A DNA stretch of 64,000 nucleotides from Paulownia fortunei (Eukaryota > Streptophyta > Magnoliopsida > Lamiales > Paulowniaceae): assembly GCA_019321725.1 (NCBI GenBank), contig CM033110.1, positions 1,843,229 to 1,907,228 on the forward strand, given 5' to 3'. Position 1 is the stretch's first letter, and each line of letters begins with the position of its first letter. The notes beneath the pieces were generated by a model. It was not told the origin of the DNA, searched no databases, and saw only the letters and a list, made by a program, of their open reading frames with translations. The position numbers and the translations under genes are program-made. Of this stretch, positions 35,291-46,842 are shown in pieces.

Positions 35291-38200
35291 AATGCCATAA
35301 TACTTGAATCTAATTTAAGATTATATTGCATTATATCCAAATTCAAACGTAGGCCCTGAAGATATTCATATTACAACCTTAGTGGTTGAGTTTGAACTCT
35401 CTTTCAATGAAGTCCTAAAAGTTCATGTCTAACTTTGTTTGCTCAATGGTAAATGGCAATGACAGATGTTGTAGGAAGATTAAGTAGTATATAAAAGGGA
35501 GGTTAAAGAAAGGAAAATGCTAATCCTGCAATTAGGGGCGGAGGGCGAGATTTGATCACCAAAAATATAATATTAATTATTTTTTTCACCTATAAAAATA
35601 TTTTTTATTGTGATTTTTTAATTAACTAATTATTAAAAAATAAATACAACTATAAATAAAAATATGATATTTATACATAAATTTCTCATACATATCATAT
35701 TTGCATAAGCATTCGAATAAAAAAAAAAGACTCCTAAATGAAAATGATAATCAATTCTAATTCAATATAATACAAAATAAAAACTAACTTACAAAGTTAG
35801 AAAATGTAATTCGGATTTTAGAGTAATTCTCATAGTTTTATTACAATCTTATGAATCATTATTAAGTGTTCAAAATTATCTGATTATTGTGAAAAAAGAA
35901 AAATATTTTTCAAATATAATATAATTTATATAAGTAGCTACATTTATGAAAGATTACTTGAGGTAATGTTTTCAAAAAAAAAAAAAATTTAATGTTCTAA
36001 TTGTGATGTTGTTAAATTATATTTCAAATCGTAATAAAAAATGAAATGATAATCTAATTCTTATTGGACTTAACAAAATTAAAAAGTAAATGAAACGCAA
36101 AGTATTAGACAAATGAAACTCAATAAAATAAATAAATTATATAAATGTGAATGACAAAATATTATAAGAAAATAATACTTTAAAAATATATTAAAAAACT
36201 GATGAAATTCTTAATTATTTTTATTGGAAAAGATAACTATTATTTAAATAAAAATAAGTCATAAAGTTATAAAAATTTATAGTAACATGTCAAAAATGGA
36301 TTTGTCAATCAGGCTTGCTTCCAAAAACTATTGTAAATATTTTATCATTATTTCATAATCATTAACCAAATGAAATGTATAATGAAAAACTTACTTTTAT
36401 GATTTCTTGCAACATAAAAATTAAAATAATCTCAAATTATGAGTAAGATAGTGGAATAAAATAAGTTAAAAACTAACAAATAAATATAAAAAAATAACAA
36501 TAATGAGTATTTTTTGACTAATACAAACTATATTTGTAGAGACAAAATCATAATAAAATTTTAATAGTACAAATGTCTTTTAAAACTTTATATTAATAAT
36601 AATCACCTAAAATTTTCAAAAAATAAAGTTTCAAATAATTTAGAATATCTTTAAATTTACATATTCAAAATAAGATTATAAAAATTTAAAGGGGGGCAAC
36701 TGATATAATTTTATAATTTAAAGGGGGCAAAATTTTAATTTTATTAAATTTTGTAAAAAAAAAATATATTTTTGAAAAATTGAGGGGGGCGACTGCACCT
36801 AGCATATTCAAGATTTATAAACATCTATAAGCTTGTAAGAGAGAGAAAAAAAAACATTGGTTACTACCACACGAAAGATGAGAAATTCCATGTTGCACAA
36901 TTGACTGCTATCCGAATATAATTATAAATGAAAAAATGTGCATGTATATATATGCTATAAATTAAAATATTGATATCGTTATATTTATTCGATTCTTATA
37001 ACCCATCTAGACTAGTAGTCCAATGTCTTAAAAAATGTAGCTAAAAAAATTGCTTAAGAAACTTGGATGTGGCAATTATTGTGTGTAATGAACATACACA
37101 ATCATGTATATCGGATTCAAGATTTTTTGTTAAGAAGACCCAACGTAAAAATAAGAAAAACCCGCCAAAGATCTTGACCGTTCATTTTGGTGTGGCCCCA
37201 TTGAATAGCTCATCAAGAAATTCAAAATATTGTATGGACTAACACCAAACTATTTTTGTTGAATTGTTATATAAATTATTTTAAAAAAATTCAGTCAAAA
37301 TCATACCGTCTTATATAGTTTAGTGGTTGTTCGGGGTTCGAATAAATCAACCCAATCATATCTATACATATATTTGTATGTGTATATTAAAATTTAAATA
37401 TTAAATTTAGTTTTGAGTTAACTCTTAGTTTACCAACTATTTAAATTTAATTTAATAATTAATTCTAAATGTGATCTCCAACTTCTCTTTTACAATTTTT
37501 TTTTTTGCTTTTTATTCATTTCAATCTTTAATTCAAGGAACATATATGTTTGGATTACCTCAAAACATGTGAAGGGAAACTGTGTTTATAACTAACTCTA
37601 TTTTCAATAAAATTTCTCACAAGAATACTTAATTGGTAACTTGCAAAATATGGAAAGATAGAATATATTTTTACAAATACTTGAAAGTGTGGGGTGACTA
37701 GCCAAAATAGATATAAGACGTACTAAAATTCGGTATGTTGCATTCTCAATATTGTTTAATATGAACCCTATTGCTCATATTTTGTCACTATTCAATTTCG
37801 CTAGATATTCATCCCAAAAAAATATAAAAAAAAAAGAAAGAAAAAAAATGCACATCCAACACTAGGAACTCCATACGAATTCAACGTATTGAAAATCATA
37901 TAAGTAGTTTATGTTGAAAGTATATTTTTAAACAATATTTTCAAATATTGATGTATTTCCGTATCGAAATAATGCCGGTAAATACCATTTTATCAACATG
38001 TTCATTATTGTGCAACTTAATGCATGTTTGAAAACACTTTTGAAATGAAATTTCATCTATAAAATGAACTTTTTAATATGGACTTTTTAAAAAAGTGCTT
38101 ATAAATATTGTTAAATGTTTGGTAGAAATACACTTTAAGTCCATTTAATAGAAGTGTAAGAAAATAAATTCAAAAGTTACAATTTTGCACTTCTCCAAAA

Positions 38201-41200
38201 TGGACTTTTGGAGAAGTGACTTATTTTAAAAGTCAATTCACAAATAATTACCAAATACATAATTTTTTTACAAATGTATTTTCATATCTAAAAGTTCATT
38301 TGGAATGGTTTGCCAACAGTTTTATGCTAAAATAAATATTATTTTTTTTTATCATCTTTAACGTTCAATTCAAAATATTTTTTAACTTAATGTCATTTAA
38401 ACGCATGGACTGGACCGAGTTCACAGCAGATAGCCCAACAAAACAAGGCCCAGATGTAAAAATCAGTGCATGTGCAGTGCACGTGGAGATCTTGAAAAAT
38501 TAAAACAGAAGACAAAGACATTAATCACTTATTAAAGACTTCTGCTAATAATCATGGTCCTGTCTATTAGATTTTTAATTATGGAGCATCATCATTAATT
38601 ACATTAAACGGGTCGGCCCAGATTTGATGCTTCTGGATCTGGCCTGGGTACTCTTAAAACTTGACCATCCCTTTAAGTTAGCTTTTGCACATGCAATTGT
38701 CTCAAGTCAGTCTCATGATGATAGTAGTAATTATGAATTTGATGCAGTTTATTTAGCAATCTCAAAAGTAGAATAAACCAATTAAGCAGATTCAAATACG
38801 TTATCATTTAAATTTATTGTAATTTTTATTAAATTTAAAAAATTATATTTAAATTTGATCTAATTGTTAATCGACTTGAGTGAAAACGAGTTTTAATCGA
38901 ATCAAACACGATTCAGAGCTCGAGTAGGTTGATCTTTTATACATAATTTATTATTTATTTTTTTACTAATTGAGTTTCAAATCTTATCTAGAGGTATAAT
39001 GGAATCGAGTCGAATCGAATACTTTCTGTTCAAGCACTTTATTATTCAAGTTTGTTTGAATTTTTATCGAGTTTAATATATTCGAATTTGAATGAACTTT
39101 TATCGAGTCGAATATAAATCAAACTCGAATAACTTAAACTTTTTACATATATTTTTTTTTATTTTTACCAATCGAGCCGAGCTTCATATATTATCGAACA
39201 AAAAAAATGTGGTCAAGTTTGATTTGTTAAGTTAATGAACCAAACTCAAATAATTTTTTAACGATTGATTTCGAGTCTAGTATCTAGTAGCTTTATTTAT
39301 TTTTTAGCCCCTTTTTATCGAACAAAAAAAAAATATATTCAAACTTTATTTGTTATGTTTAATAAATCGAATTCTAACAAAATTTTAATAATCGATTTGT
39401 ATCGAATAATTTAATTTGTCATAATTGAATCACTTATAATTACATCTTTGTTGCAGGATACATCCTATTTAAACTAATTTATAGTACACAATTATAATTC
39501 CATAACTTTTTTAAATGTATCAATATGTTAAGATATTAAAGATTAATTAATTAAAAATTAGTCATTCTAAATCAGAGGATATATGTAATTTGAAGAAACT
39601 ATGGATTAATAAACAAAAATCTTAATTTACTACATTATCAAGTCCATTGAGAACAATTACTCAAAGATTTTTTCACGTTTATTTTGTTCCACTCAATTAT
39701 GTTTATGTTATAAGTTAGTGGTGAAATTAATGACTAAAGATCAATGTTTTACAGCTAGAAGCAGCCTCCAAGTGGATTCACAATGATGAAATTATCCTAA
39801 TCATTTTTGTGGGCATTAATAATTCAATAAACCGATAGAATAAAAATAAAAAATTTGATATGTATTAAGACGAAATCAAAAAATTCTATTGGGTATTAGA
39901 TTTTGATTTTTATAAAAAAATTATATTCAAATTGATTTTGATTTTTTATTTCGGTTTTGCCAAATAGTATTGAATACCAAATTATTATTTTTATATATTC
40001 TTATATTTAACTTCAATGTATCTATTCTAAATCTATAATTTATTTTATACTATTTTTAATTTTTTTACTTACCAATTTTTTAAATGTTTTTTTATTTTTT
40101 AAAAAGAAAATCGGTTACGAAAGTAAAAGAAATTCTATAATAATCGAACCAAATCAATTAATTCAATTTAATTTTTTGGTATACCGAAATTTGAATTTCA
40201 TTCAATTCAATAATACCAAATAAACACCTATCTTTAAAAATAAAACAAAGCAAATAAATATCTCAAATAAAACATATAGGCGTATCTCTTTCTTTATTTC
40301 TCAATCCGACTTTTTGAAATTATAAATATACTAATGTAAATGTGGGATTTGTATTTTATAACACTACAGTACTACGTTGATTTAAATGATTACATGGGAT
40401 AGTATTGTTCTCTAAGTTAACCCCAAAACAAAAAGCATAAAAAGAAGAGAGAGAAGGAAACATATATAGGACAGTCATATTCCATAATACGAGAAAAAAA
40501 TAAAATAAAATGGGACAAGTCATGTAAAAAATCACAAATGCTAACTTATAGTTATCTATATGTAAATTCAGATTGTTAATTTTATATGGGGTTCAAAGCT
40601 TTGGTCCTCTAGCGAAGCAACCAAGTCTATGTGCCAAGTTCGGAGTTTATTAATATTTATTTAGATTTAAAAAATATTATATTCGATAATGTATATTGAG
40701 TATATATTTCATCATATATTTTATAAATATTTATATTTATATATGTGTGAGTGTGTGTAAATAAATGGTAAAATATATATCCGATTTACATCTCCAAATA
40801 TATCATCTACAAAACTATCGCTTTGACTCCCTTAATTTTGACCTCGAACTTGTTCATGTTTCGAAAATTTGAAAGTACCAAAATCATTTATATAATGTCG
40901 AAGTAATAAATAAGTGAATCAAACTTTTTATACATTTTTATACCTTATGACCACATGGGAAGTATTTATAGTTTTTCATCTTGCCACATGGAGTTCATCT
41001 GACGATCTATAATGCGTATATTCAATAATTGATTATTTGTATTATATAGATCATATATCAAAATTGAGTTCGAATTGAATTTGACCTAAATGAAAAACAC
41101 GAACCTTATCCTATATATAGAAAAATTTCATGGACATTTTGGTCCTTAGAGCAAGAGTACTTCCTCTCTCTCATCATGATCTTTTGCCAATTTGAAGTGG

Positions 41201-41515
41201 GTTGAGAAATTAATATTTTAGCTCAAATACAAATAAACAAAAAATCCATTATTTCATTTAAGCATGTATATGCAGATTAAATTTTTTATCATATATTGAT
41301 GCCATACTTTAGTGTCACACCAAGGTATATTTAAACATGTCCATTTACCCTAATTGTAGTTAACTTAATAATGCTAAGAACAAAATTAAATTGAATAACA
41401 GTTGCTAACAAGAAAAAAGAAAGAAAAGAAAATAAGTCTGTCTCCTACCCATTCCCATCATCTACTACATATATTCATCCTCTTTCTCTAGATCCATGAG
41501 AAAGAACTCCATATC

Positions 41516-41546
<31 letters not shown>

Positions 41547-42700
41547 GTGAGCAATTATTGTGCATGTTTATATATTGTGATTAATTAAATTTACAATTTT
41601 TTTATCATTAAAATATAAATAAGATCATAATTTTTTTTAACTATTTTAAATTAAATAATTTAATTGATGTTCTACGCCAAAAAAAGAAAAACTATGTAAA
41701 TTAGATTAAACATTAGTCGTATTCGGGGGAAAGTAGAACTCAACGGATACACCTACTTGTTCGAAATTAAACTATCCATATGTGCCTGATAGCCCTCACA
41801 ACCATGGCACATTGACTCAATTTATTGGGGGCGATTTGCTTATTGATCCAAGTGGCAAAGATTAGTATTGAAGTAGAACAAAGCAGTTATGGGAGATTGG
41901 GCTGAGGACTTGTGACCAAAAAGTCAAACATTGTTATGAGATAGATGCATATTTTTCAGAGATCTTATTTTTGGAAGTATCATTTTGCATGAATTAATAT
42001 TTCCTATGTCCTAATATTATGCTTTCTTTTTTATTTGATATAAAGATTTATATAAGCGCTGAAAAAAGTAAAAGTTTTATTTTAATTTAATTATTATACT
42101 ATAAAATAGCAGTTTGAGAGTTAATTGTGTAACATAATTGATTTAAATAAGAGGATAGTTTTGAAAAATAATTTTCATTTTTTGAAAAAATAAGACCTTA
42201 TTTTAGGCATACCCCTATTTTTTACATTAGTAATTTTAAGCAAAAAATTGTAAAACCTTTAACTAGAGATGGATGGGAGGATAAACAAATCAAAGTTGGA
42301 TATTGTATAGTTTAAAATTGATTGAATTATTTATTGAGTTTAAAATTATGTTTGAATTTGGTATCAACGTTAAACTAGTCAACATTTAATGTCGATATCA
42401 CTTGATATTTTAGTATATTTTATTATTTTTAATTAATTGATTCGAATTTTAAATTGTATTAAAAAAATATTAAAATTTATTTTTTACATTTAATGAATTA
42501 AATTTAAATATTGAATAATTTAATTAATTTTTAATCTTAAAAATGAAGGAAATATAAAATAATTTTCCACATTAATACGAACAGATCTCCACACTCATTC
42601 GGCAGCAGCAGTAGAACCACCGACACAAGATAATGAAAGTTGTAAATTCCATGAAACGCGCTTTTGTTTTTCTCTGTTTTAAAAAAATTCCATTTGTATT
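35291..42700. other. Long AT-rich intergenic region with decayed transposons
   Basis: No gene is supported in 7.4 kb. 35532-36806 starts 'aggggcggagggcga' and ends with three 'ggggggc' blocks (36690-36790), as in decayed elements with 'ggggcgga' ends. 37313-37345 has A-box- and B-box-like words too close together to be a tRNA. 38188-38218 is a perfect hairpin. 38850-39430 has repeated 'cgagttc/tcgaatc' words in both orientations. 39820-40230 is a repeat related to 12000-12330 and 32730-33050. 41516-41541 is a (TA)n microsatellite. Confidence 0.5.
38188..38218. repeat. Perfect 13-bp-arm hairpin in a MITE-like element
   Basis: 'cacttctccaaaa', a 5-base loop, then the exact complement. Together with 2881-2917 it marks a short repeat family. 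The element probably spans about 38020-38330, bounded by 'catgtttgaaaacac' on the left. Confidence 0.6.
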
Positions 42701-42751
42701 GATAATGAAAGCATCCCATGTGACCACCTCGCTGTGCGCCACCCCACACCA

Positions 42752-42758
42752 TATATAC
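42752..42758 (+). promoter_or_regulatory. TATA box of the Ole e 1-like gene
   Basis: 'accatatatacatac' lies 142-148 bases before the ATG at 42900, followed by a C-rich then CT-rich leader ('tcctcttctcagaaacc'). This is the layout of a plant core promoter with transcription starting near 42785. Confidence 0.55.
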
Positions 42759-42899
42759 ATACACCCCCACACCGACGCCAAACCCCAATTCCTCCATCTT
42801 CTTTTATCGCTTTCCCATTTCCTCTTCTCAGAAACCCATTTGAAGAAAAGTAACAAAGGGCTCAATTTGTTCATACATTTCAAGAAAAAGAGAAAGAAA

Positions 42900-44278
42900 A
42901 TGGCCAAAATCTTGCTAGTATTGTTTGCTGTGTGCGTTCTCCCCGCTATTGTTAGCGCCCGTTTTGTGGGTGACCCGTTTCTGGTGAAGGGTTCTGTCTA
43001 CTGTGACACTTGCCGCTGTGGCTATGAGACCGATGCCACTAAGTATATGGCCGGTAACTGCTCTCGCTCTCTCTCTCTCACACACACACAAACACTCAGT
43101 TTTTTGGAAATTTTATGTTGTTTGTTTGTTGTACTTCTAAACTATCCTTTAGATCTATGTTTACTGTGTGCGTAATAGGTGCATTTTGTTGGATCTATTC
43201 AATGTAGTGTTGATCTGTGTATAGTGTGAACGGATTATTTGTTGAAGAAACTTGATTTGTGATTTTGTTCAGTGTTTTCGGGAAGTGGACAGTTCTATTG
43301 GGATTTAGCATAAAGAGTCATGGAATTAAGCTGAATTGTTCTTGAAATCCTTGTTAATATTTTGGTGATTACGTGAATGCAACATTCTGATACTAGTAAA
43401 GTAGGAACTTAAGCTCTGTGAAGAAATGCCATTTGTTGGATTTTCCCTGGTTTTTTTTTTTTTTTTTTTTTTTTTTTGTGCTAACCAAGATCTCACAAAG
43501 GGTTTTGGTTGAATAAGATAGCACGCCGATAAGTCGAAATTCACTAAGGAGTGTGTGTAAGAGCTCACCTACCGAATCAACTAGCCACATATTATTTATT
43601 TATTGCATTTGGAGCTTTTAATTTGTGCAAATAAAATGACAATCAAATTTGACCACATAATGGCTCCTCAAAAAGTAATTGCTATCCATTCTTGAGCATA
43701 TACTGGCATCAAAAAAACTGAACCTTTGATCATAAATTTGTTCATGTCCTTCTCAAGCATCGCATTAGAAGCAGAACTTGATCTGAGGATTAAAAGATGA
43801 GCAAGCCGATTGGGCCTTTTCAGATTGTCTTGCTCATCTTATTTTGAAATGTATTGCTACCTTGCAATTTCTCTGGCAGATTGAGTAAAATGGTCTCGGC
43901 ATCTGTACTTTGGCAGGTGCTACTGTTAGAATCGAGTGCAGAGACAGGGACACTGCTCAACTTACCTACACCAAAGAGGCTGTGACTGATTCAACCGGAC
44001 AGTACAGTGTCCTGGTGCAGAGCGACCGAGGCGACGACTTTTGTGATGCTGTACTGGTGAAGAGTTCAGACCCTGAATGCAGCACCCCGAACGAAGGCCG
44101 TGACCGTGCCCGTGTCATCCTCACCCGCAACAATGGCATGATCTCCAACACTCGTTTTGCCAATAACATGGGATTCCTCAAGAACACACCCTTGGCCAAC
44201 TGCGCCAGATCCTCCAGAAGTACCAGGAAGCTGAGGATTGAAATGATATTATTGAGATCAATTAGTCCTTTTGCATAA
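42900..44278 (+). CDS. Ole e 1-like secreted protein (pollen Ole e 1/extensin-type family)
   Basis: Two exons, 42900-43053 and 43917-44278, joined in phase 1 (gcc g|gtaact ... ggcag|gtgct), give 171 aa. Residues 1-20 are a signal peptide (KILLVLFAVCVLPAIVSA), so the product is secreted, probably to the cell wall. Family cysteines sit at 35, 38, 40, 59, 94, 106 and 147. 'GSVYCDTCRCGYET' and 'FANNMGFLKNTPLANCA' are typical of the family. The ATG at 42900 is preferred over an in-frame upstream one at 42633 because the signal peptide begins there and a TATA box lies between. Oddity: after Arg149 the frame departs from the family. Another frame from 44209 encodes the expected tail 'ILQKYQEAED' and stops at 44241. 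Function in this family is mostly unknown; members act in pollen tubes and growing tissues. Confidence 0.9.
43061..43092. repeat. (CT)n(CA)n microsatellite just inside the intron
   Basis: Eight bases after the intron start of the Ole e 1-like gene, CT dinucleotides run into CA dinucleotides. The same intron has a run of 27 T at 43451-43477. Both are likely length-variable. Confidence 0.8.
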
Positions 44279-46200
44279 TCATAGGACCTCCCTATGTTAT
44301 GTCATCGTATTAGCACTTCATAATTTTATTCTTACACTGTTATGGATAATGGTGTTTGTGTGTTTCTGGCACATCATTATTATCAATTAACCCGTCTTTA
44401 TGCATGTAATCACTTATTGTGGATTCCACAATCAGATTGTTATAATAGATCCTCTGTTTTTGGCTGAAAGTAACTTGAGCATGTTATTTTCTTGCCAATA
44501 TTTCATCCATTAATGGTCATGAAAATGAAAGTAGTGGAGCTCGATTGTTTATTGGTAAAACTGAAGTGAATTTTATTTCTGAGCTTTATAGGTTTGCTTT
44601 GGCCAATGACTCGCAAATTTACTACCTATCCCAGGATCTAACTTGATCATTGTGTTGGGAGTTTTCTCATATAAATGTTGGATTACAAGATGTTTGTGCT
44701 GTGTCATTGTTGTGCCTATCTTTCAAATGTAGGATTAGCAGCAAACAGCTTTATATTGTGTTGTTCTTTAAGCCGACAAAGTATGTGCCAACTATGTAAT
44801 TGCAAAAGCAATGTTAAAATCGCTTGTGAGCCACTTGTTACAACAACTTTATAATTAACAAAAATGTCAATGAAAGTAGAGGTTATTGTGCTATGAGCAC
44901 CAAGTTCCATTTGTCAGCACCACCCTTACCCTATGGGTATGGGGCTTGACAATTAAGCCTTGTAATTATGTTATGGGAGGAGCTGTCTTGCTCAATCAAT
45001 ATGCAAAATTGTCTTATTGGCATATTTTTTTCTCTTTTTTCAATTTTTTTTAAGATGGATATTGATTGATTTTTCAACTTGTCTCCACATAACTCAAATT
45101 CATAATTAACTAAGTTGTAGATGTAAGATACTTACCAATAAACTGCCTGTCTTTGCCGCCTCATTAGCGTAACTGTGCAAAAAGATCATTGAAGAACTCA
45201 AATTCATAATTAACTAAGTTGTAAATGTAAGATACTTACCAATAAACTGCCTGTCTTTGCCGCCTCATTGGCATAACTGTGCAAAAAGATCATTGAAGTC
45301 TAGGTATCAAGGTATGGTTTTTTTGGTTCAATTTTCCTTGTCCAAGTTTTATTCATTGAACGGCCAGCAACTGCAGTTACGTTAGCATTGTTGTGTTCCA
45401 TACGGAGCAAGAGTTTTAATCTTTTTTAATGCCTATGATATTTCTCTTCACCGAATTAAATTATATACATCCAAAAATGATAAAATCGAAAAGTAGAAAA
45501 GGGAAATATATTAATTAGGTCAAAATTAGGATGCTTTACCCCTCATCCCTTTTCTCAAGATGATGTTGGTAACACTTTGGCATTTACTGCCATCGATCTA
45601 ATTACTAGAAATGTATGGCTCTTTCTCTAAATATAAGTCGTTTCTGTTAGAAAAAAAAAAAAAATGGAAAAAAGAATTTTCCATGGTCAACCCCAAAATA
45701 AGCCATTAAATTTATAAACTTTATTGATTATATCTTGGTTTGAGTTATATTTTAAACTTGGATTTTTAAATTTAAAACTTGGTTCGTCACTGTTGACTGA
45801 CTGATTTTGGGCTAATTTTTAGTAGAGACGGTAACGAGTTGGGCAGTCAGGCCTAACCCATTTGACAACTTTAACTCTGTTAATGAGTCTAGTGACTCGT
45901 CTCAAATACACAAATCTAATTAATAAGACTAATTTATAGCACATCAACCATATCAAATGTTAGAAAATAAAATAAAAGATATAGAAATGTCATCTAAAAT
46001 GAAAAAAATATTTTCCAAGTGGGTATTAGTTTTATAAAATTTACATCCAAATTTATGTCTTCAAAACTTCGACTTTTGCAACTTTAGCTATAAATGAAGA
46101 AGGCTTAAAACAGTGTTGCTGGATCTTGTTGCCTGAATCCAAACATTTGGGCTTAATTGGTCGGTTAAAGCTTTATTGAACCCTCCAAACACATTATAAC
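44279..46200. other. Intergenic spacer between Ole e 1-like and mutase genes
   Basis: No further gene. It contains the 3' untranslated part of the Ole e 1-like gene and the 104-bp tandem repeat at 45091. An A-rich run lies at 45651-45663. Short frames such as 44716-44910 on the minus strand have no support. Confidence 0.5.
45091..45298. repeat. Two-copy 104-bp tandem repeat
   Basis: Units 45091-45194 and 45195-45298 start 'aactcaaattcataattaac' and end 'aaaaagatcattgaag', with only three substitutions seen (tag/taa, agcgt/ggcat). It is a recent duplication in the intergenic spacer. Confidence 0.9.
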
Positions 46201-46229
46201 CCAAGCCCATCTAAAAACCGCAAACCTGC

Positions 46230-46842
46230 TAAAGCAATACGACGTCGCAGTCTTCTGCACTAAGTTACTAACCTCCGGCACCCCTGCCATCAACTTTCCG
46301 GTGATCCGCCTTTAATTCTGATCGCAAATTTCACCCGTTTTCAGGTAACCCTTTTTGAACCTTTCTTTCTTTGTCATCTGCCTTCTCTTCGATTTGCAGC
46401 TTTCCTAGTGCTGACTGTTCTTACAAAATTTTGTAAAACTTGATGGTTTGAATATGGCGCTTGTATTATTTGAATCTGAAAGAGAAGTGGTTGTGAAATG
46501 ATGCAGAGAAAATTATCATATTTCATGCCAAAATCATGCATTTGGTGGGCATTCATTTTTTTCTCGTTGTTTGTCTTTTTTTTTTTGTTAATCAGCTATT
46601 ATGAGGTTAATTTATCTGAATTTATTTGTGTCAATCGAGTGATCCTTCCGGCTGGGCTTATTATATTGGTCGCAGTCTTGTTTGATCAGAAATGAAATTG
46701 TTGTTCGCCAGGGACAAGTCTTCTTTTCGAAAATTTGGATGAAATTGTTTGTAGTCATTCGCTCATCCAATGGTTTGTTCTGTCTTAATTTCAAATTTAA
46801 TCTGCTTATGTTATACAACGCAGGGGCTATCGAATTTCAAGA
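46230..46842 (+). promoter_or_regulatory. 5' leader with intron, phosphoglycerate mutase gene
   Basis: A non-coding first exon of about 115 bases ends at 46344 (ttttcag|gtaacc). The intron runs to 46823 (caacgcag), and 19 bases of leader precede the ATG. 'acgacgtcgc' (about 46239) holds a GACGTC core of the bZIP-binding type. 5' leader introns are common in plant housekeeping genes and often raise expression. That role is not shown here. Confidence 0.55.

Noticed and set aside
37313..37345. Possible tRNA gene ('tagtttagtgg' and 'gggttcgaataa')
   Set aside because: The two boxes are only about ten bases apart and no cloverleaf or acceptor stem can form. At best a SINE relic.
42537..42907. Minus-strand frames of 86 and 111 codons over the Ole e 1-like promoter
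   Set aside because: They overlap the TATA box, leader and signal peptide on the other strand and have no family features. They are chance frames.
43451..43477. Run of 27 T as a possible retroposed poly(A) tail
   Set aside because: It sits inside the Ole e 1-like intron with no processed-gene copy next to it, and length may reflect sequencing slippage.
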